Shown piece after piece: positions 46,001 through 58,839 of a stretch of DNA of 64,000 bases. Location of the stretch: NCBI GenBank assembly GCA_024734555.1, contig JANPWX010019233.1, forward strand, positions 187,183-251,182. Direction: 5' to 3'. Source of the DNA: Trochalopteron elliotii. Its lineage: Eukaryota; Chordata; Aves; Passeriformes; Leiothrichidae. A program made the position numbers and the translations under genes. The notes beneath the pieces are model-generated. The model worked only from the letters and a program-made list of their open reading frames with translations. It was not told the DNA's origin and did no database searches. Numbering within the stretch: position 1 is the first letter of the stretch; every line of letters begins with the position of its first letter.

Positions 46001-47901
46001 TTTCAGGTGAAACATTTCACTGCAATTTTCAGTGTTCAGTAACCATATTCTAGCAACCCTTTTCAAAGCTGCTTTTCACTGGCAATAATTGTACAAGCTT
46101 TGACAACGAGGACTGAGCTTTATAAATTCTTGAGGATTTTTTTCGTTCTAAGCCAACTACTCAGCCTATTTCATTGTATTTAGTTACATGATTGCAATGA
46201 ATGTTTCTTTGAGCAAATGAGGATTAAGAAAGAGATGCATTTTCAGTTTCAAATCTAATATATGACTTGGAGGGAAAAAAGCTTTCTTAACGTCATTATT
46301 GTAAAGCAAATACTTCTAACTGTAGTTGAGTATCTAATAAGATTATTTCAAGGTTGTGTACTAATTACTGTTGGATCAAAGGCTTTCTCAGCTAGTGAAG
46401 GTCTCAAAGAAATGTTGTATCAGACTTGAATGTCTGTGTGCACATTTACATACCAAGCATATTTGAAAAAAACAACATTGAACAACACGAGAAAAGCAGA
46501 GGTTTAAAAAATGGTAGATTAAAGAAGATTGTAACTTACTCCTATATGTCCAAGCTACCAGTGGTCATCTTAACAAATCTGGGAACAGTAGCAAAGTCCA
46601 GAGATAAATACAGTGCACGCCTATGTCTGCCTGAAAAGGGAATTGATTTTTGTGTAATTAAAAAGAAAAGTAATGGAGTGAGTTATATTACATATTGTCT
46701 CCTTGTCCTGTGTTATTTCTCCTGTGTTGTGCTGCCACTGCTTTTCACTCAAAATAGCAGTGAGATTTTAGCAAGGTTTGAGAATTTCTGGTGGGGTTAG
46801 CCTGCTGCTTGAAGGGAAAAGAACCACCCTCATTTAAAAGTAAATATAATTTTTACTTCTACAAGAGTAATTATTCATAACATTATGTTATTGTAAATTA
46901 AATCCAGAGAACAGCTAGAGGCAGTCAGTGCTTTGTTTCATGTAATTTTCTTTCACATTAAAATTCCAATGGCTACACTATAGTTAAGCCATTCTCATTA
47001 TTATCTTGTACTTTATATTCCAAATAACTTAGAAGCCAGTCCACCAAAAAATTGAAGTTTAAAAACAACTTTTTAAACACCCTAAAATGCTTTAGTTTTT
47101 TTTTTTCACTGCATTATAAATATATAAGTACACATAAAATTGAAAACTATTTCTCAAATAATAGCATGTTTGAAACTCAGACATTGCTGCATAACTGAAA
47201 GAGTACATCATAACTCATACCATTATTCTCTTCCATTGCTGCAAGTTAGAAACTTTCAGTTGTAAAGAGCACACATTTTGTCTGGACAAATTATTACCAT
47301 TAATTGACTTTAGACATATTCGAGATGTGAGAGGTAATGGATATTTTTGTATTGTAAATTTTTAAGTTTGCACTGTAGCTTTACATATTAATAAAAAATC
47401 ATTATTATGGAATTTTTCTTACCAATCCTCCTATCTTTTGTTTTAAAATAAACTAGATTGTGCTTGTTATTCTCTCCAGGATGAAATTTGGAGTAAGGTC
47501 TGACTCACACCTGCTGTTTTAGCCACATGTTATCTTAGCTGTCAAAACCTTTATTGGAAGAAAATAGTATGAGTGAGATGAAAAGGATAAAGAACCTTGT
47601 ATGCCTTCAAGATAATATCTTTCACTGCTTTCTGTTTTCATCAGTAATAATGTGATTTAAAATTTTTACTTTTTACTCTAAAAAAAAGTAAGTCTGCAAA
47701 TAGACAAAAAATTAAGGCTTTGTCTTTCTTCAATCTTTGGGGAAAAAAAAAAGAGAAAAGAGAGACGAAATGTAGTTGAAATGCAGACAGGGTCTAGATC
47801 TTCTGTATCTGGGAGATTTTTTTTCACCTGAAATCCAATCTTGCATGAAAACTCTTTATGTATGGTATGCCTTAGACCTCAGTTCAAAGTCCGTTCACAT
47901 A

Positions 47902-47964
47902 GAACAGTAAACTAACCCAGAACAGCAAACTAACCAAGAGAACAAACTAACCCAGAACAGCACT
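47902..47964 (+). repeat. Tandem repeat, about 18-base unit, three copies
   Basis: GAACAGTAAACTAACCCA, GAACAGCAAACTAACCAA, GAGAACAAACTAACCCA and a partial GAACAGC follow one another with few changes. Confidence 0.85.
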
Positions 47965-50900
47965 GCCCAAAGTTTGTCAGGTAGAAAATGCCAATACATC
48001 TTTCATCAAACCTTTCAAATGCCACACTCAAAACTGCAGAGAGGTGCATACATGTGATCCAGAATAAGTTCTTGCATGGACCTGGTCCTGGTATTCTGCG
48101 TTTTCAAGGCAAAACCCCCAGACTAACTTAGAGATGTATAAAGTCGTGTTTGGGTCTAATTGTATGTATTATTGTCTAGAATTTCCTTAAAAACAGGGAG
48201 CACCTGTTCATCTCCTTTCTGTGCTGTGGAGATGCACATACAGAAATCAAAACGTGTATGAATGCATGCTGCCTGCTGCGGGGTGCAAGTAGAGGTAGGT
48301 GCCTGTGGCAAACCAGGGACACCCCAGTGGGAACTGGCTGAGGAAACATTCAAGCTCTGCTGGGACAACGGGATAGTTTACAAGAACAAATGTTATGCAA
48401 GCAGGAAATTCTGCTCCCTATTTCCAGGATGCCTAACATTTCTGGTGATTAAGGTAGCGACTGCAAAACAAATGCTATGGCATATGTAAAAAGACTTCAT
48501 ATGGGAGTGAGAATTTGTAGCTGCTCTGGGACACCTGAGCTCACTGCTGCACTGAAGCACTGTCCCTGGTTTGTCTCAGTCCTGCATCAATCTTGACTCA
48601 TGCACTGCAGGGAAGTGCTTAGGGTAACAGCTGTGAGATGGGAGAGAAATTTTAAATATGTAGAAACAGAAAGAGGAAAGGAATTTGGTTTTGTTATTTA
48701 ACAGGTGACCCAGCTTACTGATGGAAATGTTTTCTTCCTCACAGGTTCTCAGTGATCATTTTAAATGAGGGCAATTGAACAGTGTGTTCTGAACAGACAG
48801 AGGTTCTTGCTAAAAGGTATCTATACACAGTCTGAATTATTGTCATCTAACAGAGGGCATTGCTATGGAAGCCGAGGTCAGAGTACTTCTGGCTGAATGT
48901 CACAGTTAGACCAATGGTACAAAACATGTACCCACGGTTCTTAGAGCCTCCTAGTATCTAGAAGGTTCTAAAGGTATCTAGAAAGTTACAACAAAAATGG
49001 AGGCATATAAGGAACCTTGTCAAGTTTTGGAGAGTGACAGAGAAAAAAATCATAGGTTTGGGTTTACTGAGTCACTGAACTTTTTCATATTTGATAAAGA
49101 AAAATTAAATAAAGTCAGATACAATGTATGGAAAAAAAGTCTCATTATTATTACTATTACTGTTTCTGCTCAAGGTATTTTTTTTTGTACTTGTACTTTT
49201 ACAGGTACATTCTTCAATATTCTGGTACCTGCACAAAGGCACTGTCAGGCAAACTTCAGCTTCAACAAATGATTTTGTTCTTCCTCTAACAGTGACTTGG
49301 AATTCCTCATTGCTCCTTCACTTGCTTACAAAGAGGTGAAACGATTTCATGATTCTCTTGATTTTGAGGGCAATAAGCAACGACTGAAAGCAGAGCTCAG
49401 GCTGCAGGGGTGCTTTGTCTGGTAGCTCGTGCCCCTCAACATGTTAGAAAACAGCATCTCCTCCATCTCTCTGTGACACTGGCAAAGCTGATTCAAGCCT
49501 TTATTTATACAGCCATAAATAAATAAAGTGAATTGTTAAGTAACCACCAACTGTTTTATTGTAGTTTGCCATTAGTGTGAAAGGTTTGCCGATTTATGCA
49601 TCTAGCAAGTAATGATATCAACTAGGAAAAGAGGAAGCTCTCCTCTCACAGGGGAAAACTATCCCTTCCTGAATTCAACATGAATGTAAACAGAGGAAAA
49701 TTAATCTATAAATAAACCAAATGAACTCATATGCCACAATACCTTTCACACCACTTTTAATAATCACAATCAGTGTCATTCAGAGGTTGTTTTAAGAACC
49801 AGCTGGGATAATTATCACTTGGCTTTGAATTCAACATTAGTACTAGAATTAGGAAATTGATCATTCTATCCCAGGTGCCAGGTGGCAAAACTTCTTTCCT
49901 CCCCAGGTATTGACAAACTCCCAGGGCTTACTGCAGGAGACGGCTTGAGATGCACAGTGATTAGCCTTCCTTTGCGCTCCCCAGCTCTACAGGCAGCAAT
50001 GTCAGAGGAGGGGAGATCAGCTAAAGCCAGTCATAGCAACCTGTGGCAATAACAACATGCCAGAACTCTTAAACTGCTGTGAAGGCTGATTTTTCTCCCT
50101 CCACCCCTGCTTTTTCTGTCTCCCTGCTGTAGAAATGCACCAGCGTTGCACTCTGCTGATAGACTTGAACCTGTCACATCTCCTTCATTTCCTAGAATGA
50201 GGGAAAGGCAGCTGGATTCATAGCACCTCATCTGCAGAGCATTGGCTGCCCAAATGAAGAATAAACAGGTGAATTTGGTGAGTTTCTTGTCCTATTTAAA
50301 TATGTTGAAAATAAGTAAGAGGGGTTTCTTTTGAAAGTTAATTTCAGATGTTGGGATTGCTTTTTCCTAAGTCTCTAAAGTGTCGCATGACTAGGAAGCT
50401 CTGGAAATTTACTTTAATAGCTCCCTCTGATCCTCTGAGATCAGCTGCAAGCTGGAGTAGAATGACTGCAAAACCACAAATGCCTGAAAATATCCCTCTT
50501 CTTGACTTATCCAGCCGCAGAATATTAGAGACTTTGTATCATACAGCAATTAGCTGTTTATAGATTTGCTGTTCCAGAATGGGCGGACAAAGTGATGGAT
50601 ACAGAAATATTTCAAATGCCTTAAAAAAATTGGCACTGTCATGGATGGGAAAAGATGAAGTTCAAAACTACCACGTGGTTTAATGTAATATAAGTTCATT
50701 AATTAATTTATGATGCTTTTAAATAATAAGGACAAAATAAACAAAAATTACCTTTTTAAGTTATGAAAGAAAACTAGTGTCTTGACTTCCCTGTTCTGAT
50801 TGCTCGATGTTTAATTCTTGCACACAGAGTGTATACACAGGTCTTTGTTTTCGTCTTTATTACCTATAGAATTTGTCTACTTTTTCAGCACCATTTGTGG

Positions 50901-51960
50901 TATGGGGTAAGAAGTTGATTAAATGACTTGGTTTCTGAACCCTGTTCTGGTACCAACATGCAAATACACTTCAAGGGCTGATCCTTAACTCTGTTGAGAA
51001 CTTTGTCCAACCGGAATTGGTTTTGGATGAGTGAGATGTTTTCACCAGGGGTTTTGATAGTTATTGCTTTGGACCTCACAGTTTATTAGACTAAAGAGAC
51101 AAGGGTTTTTTAGCTGCACTAAAACCTTTTATGCTGTTTGGGTGATAAGAACATAGAATTTTCTTGCTCTGTGAAATGTATTTTATAAATAACATATCCT
51201 TTTGTGACTAAAACTGTACAAATAAAAGAAATTTTCCCAAAGAAGGCTAATTTGGAAAGGTGTTCTGACTATGGTAAGTGATCTTACTGCTTCCTAAAAG
51301 ATTAACTGTGACGTGAAATGTCTTGCTTCCTCTATTTTCCATATTATGACTTTGGTTTAGAGGCATTCTAAGTGAGGTAAGTGCTGAGAGATGATGTCTG
51401 ACAGCAGTGTTATAGGTGGGGGCAGAAGGAGCTTCTTTGGACAGAGTAGCATCTGAGCAAGTTTTTAAAAAAGCATTATATGAAACAGCCATCACAGCCC
51501 TCTGGCATAGAAGAGTGAGACCTGCATTTTAGGTTTGTGGCTTGCTGTAAACATTCAAGTTGATTTATTGACAGCACTAAGACCTGTCTATATATGGGTG
51601 GAAATGATAGCATTCTCATTATTGGGAGAAGGGAGAGATTAATGTCTTGCTTGTGTGCAGCCTCAGAGGTAGAGATGCACAGGCTGTCATATTTTAAAGC
51701 ATAGCAAAAGAGATTAACACATCCAGGAGTATTCCCTCATCAAGTGAATAGCATGGTCAAAAGATCTTGATGTTTCTGAAGGAATCTAAAAAATATGTGC
51801 TGTTTTTGTTGTTAGCCATGCTAACTAAACTTGTATGGGGAAGAGGGCTCAGGGAGAAGTTAGGACTGGTGTTTTGATTTGTATTTTCTGGATCCCAAAC
51901 ATATCTCTACAGTATGTTAAAATTATAAATAAAAATTATTTTAGAGGTCTTATTTTTTAT

Positions 51961-51981
51961 AATTCAGTGATTCACTGAATT
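51961..51981. repeat. Inverted repeat, 10-base arms, 1-base centre
   Basis: AATTCAGTGA, T, TCACTGAATT. It lies between two copies of TTTTTTATAATTCAG (51953-51966 and 51981-51993). Confidence 0.8.
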
Positions 51982-54380
51982 TTTTATAATTCAGAAAAAA
52001 TATTCTTCTAATTCCACTCTCTTCATGTAATTATAAATGTACAAATATCCTTTGAAAGTCGCTGACTTTCACAAGAAGTTGTCTTGTGGAGGTCTGATAC
52101 GCTTTTTTGTTTATTTTTATATTTCTTCTTTTAATGCAAAAAATTCAACAAACTTTAGGTATCTTAACACCCTATTCCTGTTGATCTCTATGCTCTTCAC
52201 AGCAGTCCTGTGTCTGTTTTGTCACAAATGGTGAAGGGGATACATACATGGAGTACAGTATTGCTAAAACAATAAACATAAGTTCACTTTAGAACAAAAT
52301 AATATTAAAAAATAAGAAAATTAAAACACAGTGTTGCCCAATAGCAGGAATTCTTCTGAAGGATAAGACAGCAGTATATTTTAAAATGGCTAGGAATTTA
52401 ATTTGGAATATGTAACTTATAATAGAGATTAAAGGATTAATTGTTTGCAGGTTTTGTTTCTAGACATTGAAAATGATAGTTCAGCTGTGCAATGGCATTC
52501 TTCACAGCTTAAATATCTTTATTACAAAAAGAGCAATTGTAGTCCCCACCTGTACTGCTGTATTTTTCACTTTCAGTGGTATTGTGTAATATTAGCATGA
52601 ACAGTAGTGACCCTATCTTCACATTCACCCTAAAACATATTGAAAACTGTTATTTTTATTTAAAGGGAGCATCTTGGAAAAAGCCCTCCTGATGGTTGTA
52701 ACAGTATTGGCTGAGCACATGATTTAAAAGCTCCTGTTCTTGCATGACATCTCCAAGAAATTGAAGTGTCAAGGTTGGCCAGCGAGGATCAAGTTGCCCA
52801 AAGAGGCTCTGGTAAAGCTTTCCTGTGACTAGCATACAGGAGAAAAGGGCAGGCTTTTCAGTGGCGTGAATCTCTAAAGTAGATTTCTGCTGCTTTTGTC
52901 TCTTGGAGTCTGTGTCTATTGGTGTCCTCCAGCTCCGGTCCTGACCGGGACTCACCAGCTCACAGGAGGTCCGTCCTCAGAAAATCACCCAGCAACGTAC
53001 CTGAAGGAACACATTTTCAGTACAGTCAGGCCCAAAAGCGTGTGGGACTTAGACATCAGCACACTTTCCATCCCTGGATTTTAAATGGATGGGACATCCC
53101 TGAGCAAGGTGGATCATTTTCTAGACTGTGGGCATAGCAGCCAATTTGCTGACAGTGATTGTTAACACTGGCATTTCCCACACATCTGAGTATCAATCTG
53201 CTCTACTTTCTGACACACTGCCTCTGCTGGATGAAGGATTGCCTTTCTGCCTTTGGAGTGCTAATTGCTGCTGAGGTATATTTCATGGATCTTCAGGGCA
53301 TATGAGATCATATCACTGGAAAATAAATGCTCTACCAACAAGCTGACTCACTCTCTCAGCTGGAGGGGTGATATGCCAGTGTCTGGGAGAGAAGAAGTTT
53401 GCTGTGACTGAAAACCAGCTGTGGTGATGGTATGTGAGTGTGGTGTGGGAGTTGCTGGTTCTCTTGCAAAGCAGGAGTGAAGTTTTCATGGCATGAAACA
53501 CCCTCTCCTCACTTTGCTAAGAATGGCTGGTTACTGATGGCATTGCTGCCTGAGAAACACTGTACTCACAGAATTACACCTAGAGTCACAGTGACTGTGC
53601 TAACCATGAATTGCTTTTGTTTGATCACCAGTTTTCTTCAGTATGAATAGCACAGAGTCTCAGGGGAAAATGCAAAATCTTAGGAAGACACTGATCAGAG
53701 AGAGAAAAGGGAAGCAGCCTTTATGTGAAGCATGTGGATAGGTGTTTTGTCTGAAGTACAGTGAGATGCAGGTGAATTTTGGTTTTCCTTAAGTGAGACC
53801 TTCTCTTAAAAGACCAGATGCATGAATGGTTTGAAATATATTTTGGGGACCAAATACTTTCTATGGAATAAATACATATTTGCTAGGTTTTTCTCATCAG
53901 CTTCAAATAAATGGTATCCCCTAATCATCATTTTAAAGAGGTTGGGTTGTCTTGTGATAGCTGGCTATCCTACCTTGATTTTAAATGTGCAATACGAACA
54001 GGATGACAGTGTCTTGTTGAAATAGAGACTGCATCTAGGCTTGAGGGTCATTCCAATATAGAGCCAAGGCTTTTAGAGATGAATTTGCAATGCTTTTTTC
54101 TTTCTAAATAAATATCTAGACCAGGGTATTTTCAAAGGAGTTCAAAATTAGGGGTTGAAGTATCTAACGTGTGAATTGCTCCTTTAGTTTTTCTCATGTT
54201 GTTCTCCTCAATTTCTTATAGCAAAATTTGGGGGACTGCCACAAATACTGAAAAAGGTTAACACAAGGTGATGAAGTGGTTGTTTAATTACTCTGCCAGG
54301 CCTTTAATTTCATATCCTGGAGATGCTGAGACCTTCCTGAAGACAGGGGTTTTTGGCTGGTGATTGCAATTAGTTGCAGT

Positions 54381-54650
54381 CGTAACCTGTAGCGTGTGAC
54401 CTCTGAGCGCTGCTGATCGGCTGGTCCTGAAGCCCATTGCACTCCGGGATGCAGGACAGAGCCGGGATGAGCTCGGGTGTTCCTGATCCAGCTTTGCCCT
54501 CTGGTGGTACCCGCTTGAAAGATTCCCTGAGCTCGAGAGAGATAAAGCTGGGAAAACAGCAGGCATGCGTGATGGATGTAAAAGTGCACTGAAAGAAGGA
54601 AAGGTGTCGCACACATCAGTGCTGTGGATGCCAAAAAGGATAGCGAGGAA
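54381..54650. other. CpG-rich patch in otherwise CpG-poor DNA
   Basis: About twelve CpGs in 270 bases (for example AGCGTG, GAGCGC, GATCGG, TCCGGG, GCCGGG, CTCGGG, CTCGAG), far denser than the flanks. It contains the CTCF-like motif at 54494. It is too short and too weak for a classical CpG island, but could be a regulatory element or a remote promoter. Confidence 0.5.
54494..54507 (-). promoter_or_regulatory. Candidate CTCF core motif, reverse
   Basis: On the minus strand CCACCAGAGGGCAA matches CCASYAGRKGGCRS at 13 of 14 positions. It lies in the CpG-rich patch and faces the forward motif at 24368, the orientation typical for loop anchors. Confidence 0.45.
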
Positions 54651-57600
54651 GTCAGAGATAGCAAAGTTCAGTGCTCCTTCATCGAGGTAAGCCTAACAAG
54701 AAGGAGTTTTTCTGACATGCAGTTCCTCACTGCTCTGACCAATCCTTTGAAATGACAAATACATACACTTGAAAATATCACAAGTATTGTCTTATTGAAG
54801 CTCAGTTCCTTACCCATTTATGAGGACACACCTCGAAAACACTGTCCTGTATCTTGGTAATGGAGAGAACTTTGGGGAATTGGGAACTTCAATGAGACAT
54901 CTTCTCACCAGCCTTCAGAAAGCTCTGAGTAATTATAAGGGGCTTTCAAGGAGTGGCCTTTCCTTTAACGGGCAGGTGTTTTTGACAGGAGACAGTTTTT
55001 TATTTTTACAACCTGGGTGTTTTATGTGCTGGCAGTTCTGCATGTGTGTGAATAAAACTTCTGCTTCTCCTCTTGGAAAAGAAACTACCAATTATTTATA
55101 GCCTATAAGGAAAAGAAATGCAAAATGCTTATCTGAGAATACAATTGAGGTGTAAATCAGGTGTCAAGCAGCAAGTACAACAAAGAATGCTGCAGTTTGA
55201 GGACAATAACTCTCTTGGGCAATATCCAAAATAGGTGCATATTTTGAATGTCTAGATGCAGCTTTATTTAATGTTTTTGCTGTCTTTCTTTCTACTTTAA
55301 ATTAAGGAACAAAAAGATTAACATCATTCCAGGAAAGAATGGATTTTTTCTACTGAGCAAAAGATTTTTTAGTCTTAAGGAAAAAGTTTGGAACTGTTGT
55401 TGTCATATCCAGTCATACGAAAAAGTGAAAGAGATCCCCTTTTTTTTACTATTTTTTTATCATTTACAAGCAGAAATTACCAGTAAAAAGAAAATCAATG
55501 TACTTACAGTGGATATGCAAATGTAGGGCTAATCACTGCAATAGTTTTGTGGAAATTGCTACTAATGAATAAATAAATAAAATCTAGGGCATGGCACAAA
55601 TTATGTATCTTGACAGTTTTTCACCACATTCTGAAATAGCCTGTTTAAAGGAGACAGGCCTTGCTCAGACATTGCTGCTATCATATCCATGGTTATCCTG
55701 TTCTTTCAAAGACAGAGCAATGAAATAATTCTTCCTATCATCTATATGAACAAGTATACCACCCTTCTAACAAAAATTTGTTTTCTCTTTTATGTTCTGG
55801 ATCCTGATTTTAATTATTTAAGACTTGCAAAGCACTGTGCTGGAAATGGGCAGTACAGTACAATTTTGCTCTTCTGGCAGTATCACATTACCTGAAACCA
55901 ACCAGAGACCATCCTGAAACCAAGGTCAGGAAATGGTGTCCTGGGAAAAATGTCATAGCACTACTAAAAAGCCAAAAGCCAAAAAACTCTTGAAAGCTTT
56001 CCCCTTCCACAGATTAACAGTTGCTTTTACACCAGAAATTACAAAATTCTGTACCCAAAACGATGCTGTCCGTTTAATTGCAGCAGGGTTCTTGGGATAT
56101 TTTGTACCCATGGTAGAATAAATAGGAATAAATTGAAACCTAAAATATACATATTTGTGAACATTTTCATGTCAAATGAGAACTTTGCTGCTCTCATCTT
56201 CAATTTTGCTAGTGTTTAACTACAAAAAGAAAAGTACTTCCCTTTTATCTCAGTGTAAAGGATCCACACTGCCATCAGTTCTGATTTCAGCATTCAAAAT
56301 TTTGACACTCTCCTTTAGTAAGTAGGGTTTCTTCCTAACACAACCATGTTTGCAAAGCCCTGAAAAAAACAATTACCAGAGATATAACCAGTATCATCAG
56401 AGTTGCTATATTGGATAGCATCTGTATATCTGGGAAGAATCACTTGCATGCTTTAAAATGTTAAAATTTGCCAGTTTATTACACTGAAATTCTGGACAAA
56501 AGCATGAATGACTGCTGTTCAAAACACAGGATTTATTTTTTAAGAGAAATAAATTCAAAATGCTACTCACTTTAAAAACATGCTTTTTCCTCTTGTTGAA
56601 GATAAATAAGCAATGTACTTTTGATTCTTCTTCTTTCCCTTAAAATTCCATCTGTTTACATTGGCATTTTTCTCCTTCAAAGGATAAAGAAATATAAAGA
56701 TGATTAATAACAGCATGAATATAGGCTTTCAAAGCAGGCAATAACTCTGGATTCCAAAGCTGGTTGGTAAGAATAACACATATTCTGTACTTTGGGAGCA
56801 ATAGCTTTGGTAGCTAATATTTATGAAATTCACTTCCACGCAAAAATATACGCTGCTTCTAATTACTGTTGATATCACTTCAGTTTTTTTAGTAGGTGTC
56901 TTTTAAAACATTAATAACGTATGGATACTTATAAGAAAGACTTTCCATGTTTAGTGTACAGCATCTAAAACTATGTGAAAAGCCTGAGAAATGAGTAAAT
57001 GAGACAGAGTAGGAAGAAAATCAGGAGAGATAGACTTAAAGTTGGTATTAAGGTGTTTACATTTTGGTATCTGTGCTTTTGGAGGGGATCAAGAGTTAAA
57101 ATATGGTGAAAATTGTGAATGAGGAAAATGGCTTATGACCAGCACATGAGTAGGTGCGGGCAAGACAGTGAGGAGGAGAGAAAATCAAGACCAATACTGA
57201 GACCTGCAAGACCCAGACAAACACTTCGGTAATTGCAATTTGGTTTGGAAAGCCAAGTTCATTCTCTCTACTGCAAATGCCGACACCCTTCTATCTGTAA
57301 AATCCCTTGCCATTTTCTTTAGCTCTGTTCTTCTCCCAGTTCTGCTTGTTACTGCACAAAATGGTGTAGGAAGAGCAAATTCCCTAGTAGAGTCACTTAA
57401 GGTTAAGGATCATTTCCACATTGTAGTTTAAGACATCCTACATATTTTACCAAAGTATCCAAAGAATTGTCACAGTTCCTTGCTATTGAAAAACATTTGT
57501 TGAAGACTTGAGAGGCATCTTATAGCTCAGATATTTAATCACAAAGAATTGTAAGTAGATTATGGGTTGAAGTTTATAAAACATGTAATTGAAATCTCTC

Positions 57601-58806
57601 TTCTCAAAGAATCTGATTTAAACCATTTTCGGCTTCTTAAATATCCTAATAGCTGTAAATCTCTTTGTCCTGATGGTTCTTATTTTGTGCAGCTTTATAC
57701 CCTATCTCTAATAAAGGGTATTAAAAAAATCTCATCTTTGAAGTACTATCAGTGTTTTGTACAATTCTGAACGTTTGACTTCAGGATACTTTCGCTGACT
57801 TGAAATTTTTATAATTCCGAATAGTCAAATGAGCAACCTGGAAAAGACTTAGACCTCTTATAAGCATGTTAATAAAAATATTTTAACTTTATTCCAGCTT
57901 GAGATGGCTTCAGTCCTACATAAGACTACAATGGATGATAATTTTGAGAAGATTATTTACACTTCTGGGATAAAATATCTACTCCTTTTTTTTCCTATAT
58001 AGGAAAGGCTGACAAAGAACTCAGTCACACTATCTAACTTAAATATTGTAAACTGTTCCTATTTTTGAATTTTATTTTTTTTTAATTTTACTTTTCATGT
58101 CAATACTATGCTCTTAAAACCAATACTTTCCATTTGAAACCAAGGAGCAATAGAAGAGACTAGATTTTTTTTTTGTCGCTTTGAAGTACGGACAAAATTG
58201 TAACTGAGGAATATTCCACCAAGGAGTGGATAAATAGATCTAGAGATATGTGAAGCTGCTCATCTGATTGTTTTGACTACATTGCCAAATTGGTCCCTGG
58301 TCTGTTCAGATCTGAATCTCTACAAGTTCATTTTCATGCCAAAGCAGGTTAAGAGTTGTGCTACAGATTGCACAAGGATCCAGCAGATCTCATTTAGTTA
58401 TTCTTCACAGTTGTTCTCACACAGACTTGCATGATTAGAACCTTCCCAAAATACACAACTGTTGAGCAAAATTTCTAGTGTGATCACTAGAGAAGGGGTT
58501 TATCTGCTCAACACCACCAGTCATGTTTGGGGTATTTACTCTGCCCAGGCTAACATGTTTTGAATATCTCCTTTGAATATCTGTAACCTCTGGGAGAGCC
58601 CTGCTCACTGATCAGAAAACTGGTTTGACAGAGGGAGAGTACTTCACCTTCTTTCAGAGTGTGTGGAGTTGGCTTTATAGAATGTAGGATGCTCACAGGT
58701 GGGCTTACTTCCCACTTGAGTGTTTTATTGTAAAGATCCCTATGCTCTCCTGGATGATGCTTTATCCACAATTCCACTGTTCTCTGCCTCCTTATAGAGG
58801 TGCACA

Positions 58807-58838
<32 letters not shown>

Positions 58839-58839
58839 C
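58807..58839 (+). repeat. Poly-T / pyrimidine tract
   Basis: TTCTTTTCTTTC followed by a run of about 21 T and CCC. Simple sequence. Confidence 0.9.

Noticed and set aside
50884..50892. TTCAGCACC, a REST/NRSE half site
   Set aside because: The second half (GGACAG-type) is missing at any usual spacing.
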